Assembly (NCBI RefSeq): GCF_001073085.1
Contig: NZ_JVFV01000044.1
Coordinates: 1 to 64,000, forward strand
Reading direction: 5' to 3'
Origin: Streptococcus pseudopneumoniae
GTDB lineage: Bacteria > Bacillota > Bacilli > Lactobacillales > Streptococcaceae
DNA: 64,000 nt
Part shown: positions 60,048 through 64,000 of the stretch, piece after piece
How the letters are laid out: each line of letters opens with the position of its first letter
Position numbering within the stretch: position 1 is the stretch's first letter
Position numbers and translations under genes: made by a program
The notes under the pieces: model-generated
Told to the model about the DNA's origin: nothing
Seen by the model: the letters and a program-made list of their open reading frames with translations, nothing else
Database searches by the model: none

Positions 60048-60749
60048 ATGGAAAAGAAACATATCATTTTTGCACTGAAGATTTTTCTTGCAAGTGCTTT
60101 ATTAGGAATATTTGCTGGTTTCCTTGATCTTAATCCTTTAGGTATCACTCAAGCTCAAGTAGTCGTTGCATTGAAATCATTCTTTCTTGGTTTAGGGATG
60201 CTTACGGTGATTCTAACCTTTTATTTCACTAGAAAAAGCCATCAGGCCTATCAGAGTTATCAAAGAGAAGAGGAGGACGAAGAAAACGAACAAGACTACC
60301 TTGCCACGTATCGCTTCTTAGATTATGCTTCAGTAGCTTGGAATGTTTGCCAAATTTGTATGCTATCCTGTCTACTTTTAGGTTTGGGAGGTTTAGGCCT
60401 ATCAGCAACATCCTTACTTTTGCTGGTTGTAGGTATCTGGTCGGGTGTTTACTGTCTCAAAATCACCAGCAAGATTCGTAACTACAAACTTTCTATTACG
60501 GCGACTCCCAAGGAAGTTTTGGACTACCTTGACACTTATGATGAGGGAGAAAAACAGGCTGAGATGGAAGAAGCTTACTTGATCTTGTTCAAGGTTAATC
60601 AGCTCCTCATTCCTGGTATCTATGTTGTCTTAGTAGTTTTATCTGTGGTATTGGGACAAGTACAGTTGGTGGCTCTACTCGTGGCAGTTGTCATCCATAT
60701 GTACATGAATGTGGCACAATTGCGCAAAACAAAACGTTATTTCAAATAG
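60048..60749 (+). CDS. DUF3169-like membrane protein
   Basis: This 233-residue protein has about six hydrophobic helices in two blocks (8-30, 42-60; 98-148, 187-222) with an acidic loop between (REEEDEENEQDY). It resembles DUF3169 proteins found with HTH regulators in streptococci. The ribosome site is AAAGAGG. The function is unknown. Confidence 0.7.
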   Translation: MEKKHIIFALKIFLASALLGIFAGFLDLNPLGITQAQVVVALKSFFLGLGMLTVILTFYFTRKSHQAYQSYQREEEDEENEQDYLATYRFLDYASVAWNVCQICMLSCLLLGLGGLGLSATSLLLLVVGIWSGVYCLKITSKIRNYKLSITATPKEVLDYLDTYDEGEKQAEMEEAYLILFKVNQLLIPGIYVVLVVLSVVLGQVQLVALLVAVVIHMYMNVAQLRKTKRYFK

Positions 60750-60758
60750 GAGAATATT

Positions 60759-61400
60759 ATGAAAACACTTAAAAATATCGGCTGGTATAGCCTTGCTTTC
60801 TTATCATTTATTATGGTCTATAGTTTTATTCAGGGCATAGCTCAGGTTGCTCTCGGCGCAGGCGCACCTATTTATGGTGTTCTTCCACTTTATATTTTAT
60901 TAGCAGGCGCATACTGTTATTTTGTCTATAAGTGGTATAAGATGTCACCTGTAACGATTGGAACAACTGGACTCAATCGATACATCTGGTTGCCTGCCTT
61001 GGTATGGTTTCTTGTCATTATTGCTCAATTCTTTTTGCCAGAAGATCCATCTGCCAATCAACAGATTATCACTGAATTGGCCTTAAGACAACCAATTTTC
61101 TCTTTCTTTTTAATTGTTGTTTTTGCCCCTCTGACAGAAGAGCTTATTTTTCGAGGAATGCTGGCTTGCTTCCTCTTCCCGAGACAGGATAATGTTAAGC
61201 AGACTACTCTCTTTCTACTAGTAACAAGCATCATTTTTGCACTTGTTCATTTCCCTGGCACTCCTCAACAATTCCTAGTGTATGGTTCCCTAGGTTTGAG
61301 CTTGGGTTTAGCTTATGTCAGCAAAGGTGGTTTGGCATATAGCATTGCTTTACATGCTTTAAATAATTTAATCGGATTTTTAATGATTCTCATGCTATAA
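60759..61400 (+). CDS. CPBP-family intramembrane protease
   Basis: This 213-residue multi-helix protein has TEELIFRG, FALVHFPG and ALHALNNLIG at the catalytic motif positions. It is only distantly related to the three tandem copies near 46 kb. It is fifth in position after the HTH gene's operon start, with AGGAGAA upstream. It may cleave or protect membrane peptides. Confidence 0.88.
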   Translation: MKTLKNIGWYSLAFLSFIMVYSFIQGIAQVALGAGAPIYGVLPLYILLAGAYCYFVYKWYKMSPVTIGTTGLNRYIWLPALVWFLVIIAQFFLPEDPSANQQIITELALRQPIFSFFLIVVFAPLTEELIFRGMLACFLFPRQDNVKQTTLFLLVTSIIFALVHFPGTPQQFLVYGSLGLSLGLAYVSKGGLAYSIALHALNNLIGFLMILML

Positions 61401-61418
61401 TAGACTCAGGAGGAAGTC

Positions 61419-61634
61419 ATGAAACGAGTACTATTATTAGCAGTGATTCAGGCAGTTGTTCTCTTCTTCATTATTGGAGTGCTTGCCTATGCTTTTAAAG
61501 GGGATTTCTTTTATAACCATCTAGCAGTTATCTTTGCACCAATCGCAGGTATTATGCGATTTGCGACAGCCTATGCAACGGAGATTGTTCTCCCTAAAAA
61601 GGCTGCAGAGATTGCGGAAAAGCGTAAAAAATAA
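61419..61634 (+). CDS. Small membrane protein at operon end
   Basis: This 71-residue protein has two hydrophobic segments (about 4-24 and 35-50) and a Lys/Glu-rich tail (KKAAEIAEKRKK). AGGAGGAAG is a strong ribosome site. A terminator follows at 61655. The family is unknown. Confidence 0.75.
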   Translation: MKRVLLLAVIQAVVLFFIIGVLAYAFKGDFFYNHLAVIFAPIAGIMRFATAYATEIVLPKKAAEIAEKRKK

Positions 61635-61654
61635 AGAAATACCAAGTAAAATAA

Positions 61655-61685
61655 GATCCAGCGAATGACTTTGCTGGATTTTTTC
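61655..61685 (+). terminator. Terminator before aspS
   Basis: ATCCAGC (61656-61662) pairs with GCTGGAT (61673-61679), then T6. It separates the membrane-protein operon from aspS, which has its own extended -10, TGGTAAAAT (ending 61753). Confidence 0.85.
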
Positions 61686-61781
61686 ATTTATAAGAGGAAA
61701 CTCTCAACTTTTCTGATGATTTTCATGAAGAGCCTGCGCTTTTATGGTAAAATAGTAACAGAATAAAAGAGGAGAGAAAAC

Positions 61782-63545
61782 ATGAAACGTAGTATGTATG
61801 CTGGTCGTGTTCGTGAGGAGCACATCGGACAAGAAATTACCTTGAAAGGCTGGGTTGCACGTCGTCGTGACCTTGGTGGTTTGATCTTTATCGATCTTCG
61901 TGACCGTGAAGGAATCATGCAGTTGGTTATCAATCCAGAAAAAGTATCTGCAGAGGTGATGGCAACAGCTGAAAGCCTTCGTAGTGAATTTGTCATCGAG
62001 GTGACTGGTCAAGTTGCTGCACGTGAGCAGGCCAATGACAAGTTGGCGACTGGAGCAGTTGAACTGAATGTAACAGCTCTTACTGTACTTAATACAGCCA
62101 AAACAACACCATTTGAAATCAAGGATGGCATTGAAGCAAACGATGATACACGTCTACGTTACCGTTACCTTGACCTTCGTCGTCCAGAAATGTTGGAAAA
62201 CCTTAAACTTCGTGCCAAGGTAACACATTCTATCCGTAACTACTTGGATGAGTTGGAATTTATCGATGTGGAAACACCATTCCTTTCTAAGTCAACACCA
62301 GAAGGGGCGCGTGACTATTTGGTGCCATCTCGTGTTAATAAAGGGCATTTCTATGCTCTTCCTCAAAGTCCGCAGATTACAAAACAGTTGTTGATGAATG
62401 CGGGATTTGACCGTTATTACCAAATCGTCAAATGTTTCCGTGACGAAGACTTGCGTGGTGACCGCCAACCTGAGTTTACTCAGGTCGACTTGGAAACTTC
62501 ATTCTTGACTGAGCAAGAAATCCAAGACATCACAGAAGGCTTGATTGCGCGCGTGATGAAGGAAACAAAAGGCATCGAAGTAACACTGCCATTCCCTCGA
62601 ATGAAGTATGATAATGCCATGGCTCTTTATGGTTCTGACAAGCCTGATACTCGTTTTGAAATGTTGCTTCAAGACTTGACAGATCTTGTCAAGGGTGTAG
62701 ATTTCAAAGTCTTCTCAGAAGCTCCTGCGGTTAAAGCCATTGTAGTTAAAGGCGCAGCAGACAACTACTCTCGTAAAGATATTGACAAGATGACAGAAGT
62801 AGCCAAGCAGTATGGGGCTAAAGGTCTTGCTTGGGTCAAGGTAGTTGATGGAGAATTAAATGGACCAGTTGCGAAATTCTTGACTGGTATCCAGTCTGAT
62901 TTGACAGCAGCACTTGGTCTTGAAGATAAGGACTTGGTTCTCTTTGTTGCTGATACGCTTGAAGTAGCCAATGCAACACTTGGAGCCCTTCGTGGACGTA
63001 TTGCTAAAGAACTGGGCTTGATTGATCAGGATACATTCAACTTCCTTTGGGTTGTTGACTGGCCAATGTTTGAATGGTCTGAAGAAGAAGGTCGTTATAT
63101 GAGTGCCCACCATCCATTTACCCTTCCTCAAGCAGAAACTACTCATGAGCTTGAAGGTGATTTGGCTAAGGTTCGTGCTATTGCTTACGATATCGTCTTG
63201 AACGGTTATGAGCTTGGTGGTGGTAGTCTTCGTATCAACCAAAAAGAACTTCAAGAACGTATGTTCAAAGCTCTTGGCTTCTCAGCTGAAGAAGCAAATG
63301 ACCAGTTTGGTTTCCTTTTGGAAGCTATGGACTATGGCTTCCCACCACACGGTGGTTTGGCTATCGGTCTTGACCGTTTTGTCATGTTGCTCGCTGGAGA
63401 AGAAAATATTCGCGAAGTCATTGCCTTTCCTAAGAACAATAAGGCAACTGACCCAATGACGCAAGCACCATCAACAGTAGCTCTTAAACAACTAGAGGAA
63501 CTTAATCTACAAGTAGAACAAGATGAAACAAACGAAACTAACTAA
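61782..63545 (+). CDS. aspS: Aspartyl-tRNA synthetase
   Basis: This 587-residue class II synthetase of bacterial type has an N-terminal OB-fold anticodon domain ([23 protein letters not shown]) and motif 2 with [16 protein letters not shown]. The inserted GAD domain lies around 280-410, and motif 3 has [13 protein letters not shown]. The Shine-Dalgarno is AGAGGAGAG. The next gene starts within its 3' end. Confidence 0.96.
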   Translation: MKRSMYAGRVREEHIGQEITLKGWVARRRDLGGLIFIDLRDREGIMQLVINPEKVSAEVMATAESLRSEFVIEVTGQVAAREQANDKLATGAVELNVTALTVLNTAKTTPFEIKDGIEANDDTRLRYRYLDLRRPEMLENLKLRAKVTHSIRNYLDELEFIDVETPFLSKSTPEGARDYLVPSRVNKGHFYALPQSPQITKQLLMNAGFDRYYQIVKCFRDEDLRGDRQPEFTQVDLETSFLTEQEIQDITEGLIARVMKETKGIEVTLPFPRMKYDNAMALYGSDKPDTRFEMLLQDLTDLVKGVDFKVFSEAPAVKAIVVKGAADNYSRKDIDKMTEVAKQYGAKGLAWVKVVDGELNGPVAKFLTGIQSDLTAALGLEDKDLVLFVADTLEVANATLGALRGRIAKELGLIDQDTFNFLWVVDWPMFEWSEEEGRYMSAHHPFTLPQAETTHELEGDLAKVRAIAYDIVLNGYELGGGSLRINQKELQERMFKALGFSAEEANDQFGFLLEAMDYGFPPHGGLAIGLDRFVMLLAGEENIREVIAFPKNNKATDPMTQAPSTVALKQLEELNLQVEQDETNETN

Positions 63546-64000
63546 AAAGTGGAATCATTATCTTCGCCGCTTTGCTTATCGAGTAAAGATTTTGCGTGTT
63601 TTACAAAGTATTTCTCGAGAAAAATACGATGAAAAAATCTCAGCTTCTCTGGTATATGGTTTTCTATCAGCAGTAGCCGTCAATTTCTTCTTCCAACCAG
63701 GGCACGTTTATTCAAGTGGTGCGACAGGTTTGGCCCAGATTATATCTGCCCTTAGTAACCACTGGTTTGGTTTTCATTTTCCGATTTCGGTAGCATTTTA
63801 TGCCATCAATATTCCTCTCATGATTTTGGCTTGGTATCAAATTGGACATAAGTTCACAATTTTTACCTTTATCACGGTATCTATGAGCTCACTCTTTATC
63901 CAGTTTGTGCCGGTGGTGGTCTTAACAGAGGATCCCATCATCAATGCCCTTTTTGGGGGTGTTGTCATGGGACTGGGAATCGGCTTTGCTTTACGTCATA
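63523..64000 (+). CDS. YitT-family membrane protein (5' part only)
   Basis: From the ATG at 63523, inside the last 23 bases of aspS, an open frame runs to the window edge (159 codons). After a basic N-terminus ([18 protein letters not shown]) come hydrophobic helices and the YitT/DUF161 motif [19 protein letters not shown]. The C-terminal DUF2179 part lies outside the window. The function of the family is not settled. Confidence 0.85.
   Translation, partial: MKQTKLTKKWNHYLRRFAYRVKILRVLQSISREKYDEKISASLVYGFLSAVAVNFFFQPGHVYSSGATGLAQIISALSNHWFGFHFPISVAFYAINIPLMILAWYQIGHKFTIFTFITVSMSSLFIQFVPVVVLTEDPIINALFGGVVMGLGIGFALRH

Overview
The window is low-GC DNA packed with short-spaced operons. It reads as the chromosome of a mitis-group Streptococcus (S. 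mitis, S. oralis, S. pseudopneumoniae or S. pneumoniae-like). The evidence is a ComA/ComB pheromone exporter directly upstream of the whole purine operon, a YSIRK/LPXTG-anchored StrH hexosaminidase beside a BgaR/BgaC galactosidase-PTS locus, a BOX repeat, CibABC-like competence bacteriocins and two Rgg regulators. From memory, the order comAB-pur-strH-bgaC matches the pneumococcus. The blocks after about 35 kb and after about 57 kb come from distant pneumococcal positions, which argues for a related commensal with a rearranged map.

Layout. (1) 1-1750: a bacteriocin/immunity cluster with two double-glycine peptides and five small membrane proteins. (2) 1.9-5.4 kb: comA-comB. (3) 5.6-21 kb: purC, purL, purF, purM, purN, purH, then (own promoter) purD, purE, purK, two passenger genes, and purB. 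Several spacers here are about 200 nt long, highly structured, and contain partial gene duplications. (4) 21-34 kb: strH and bgaR on the minus strand; then bgaC, a mannose-family PTS (IIB, IIC, IID, IIA), a BOX element, agaS, lacD and galM, which together import and degrade host-glycan galactose/hexosamine units. (5) 34.5-38.9 kb: a glycosyltransferase island with an intact GtfA/GtfB-like pair flanked by two pseudogenes. (6) 39-42.2 kb (mostly minus): RNase J1, the RNA polymerase epsilon subunit, and the cib-like bacteriocins behind a SigX (cin) box. (7) 42.4-44.5 kb: tsaB-rimI-tsaD for tRNA t6A synthesis. (8) 44.6-47.9 kb: an Rgg regulator and three tandem CPBP intramembrane proteases with the scar of a fourth. 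(9) 48-54.2 kb: azlCD, an amino-acid binding lipoprotein, and metQ / M20 peptidase / metN / metI behind a MET-box palindrome. (10) 54.4-57.4 kb: an ECF-type membrane protein, a second Rgg and an MFS exporter. (11) 57.5-64 kb: hisS, a small HTH-regulated membrane-protein operon, aspS, and a YitT-family gene cut by the window edge.

The most unusual material is non-coding. A roughly 160-nt multi-hairpin element lies in front of purE. A duplicated purM start forms a 14-codon upstream ORF that ends inside a hairpin. A branched leader precedes purB, which has no visible Shine-Dalgarno. A duplicated purC 3' end precedes purL, and an attenuator-like three-arm arrangement separates lacD from galM. No tRNA, rRNA, CRISPR array or complete insertion sequence was seen. 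All functional calls come from reading the sequence and remembered family motifs; no database search was run.
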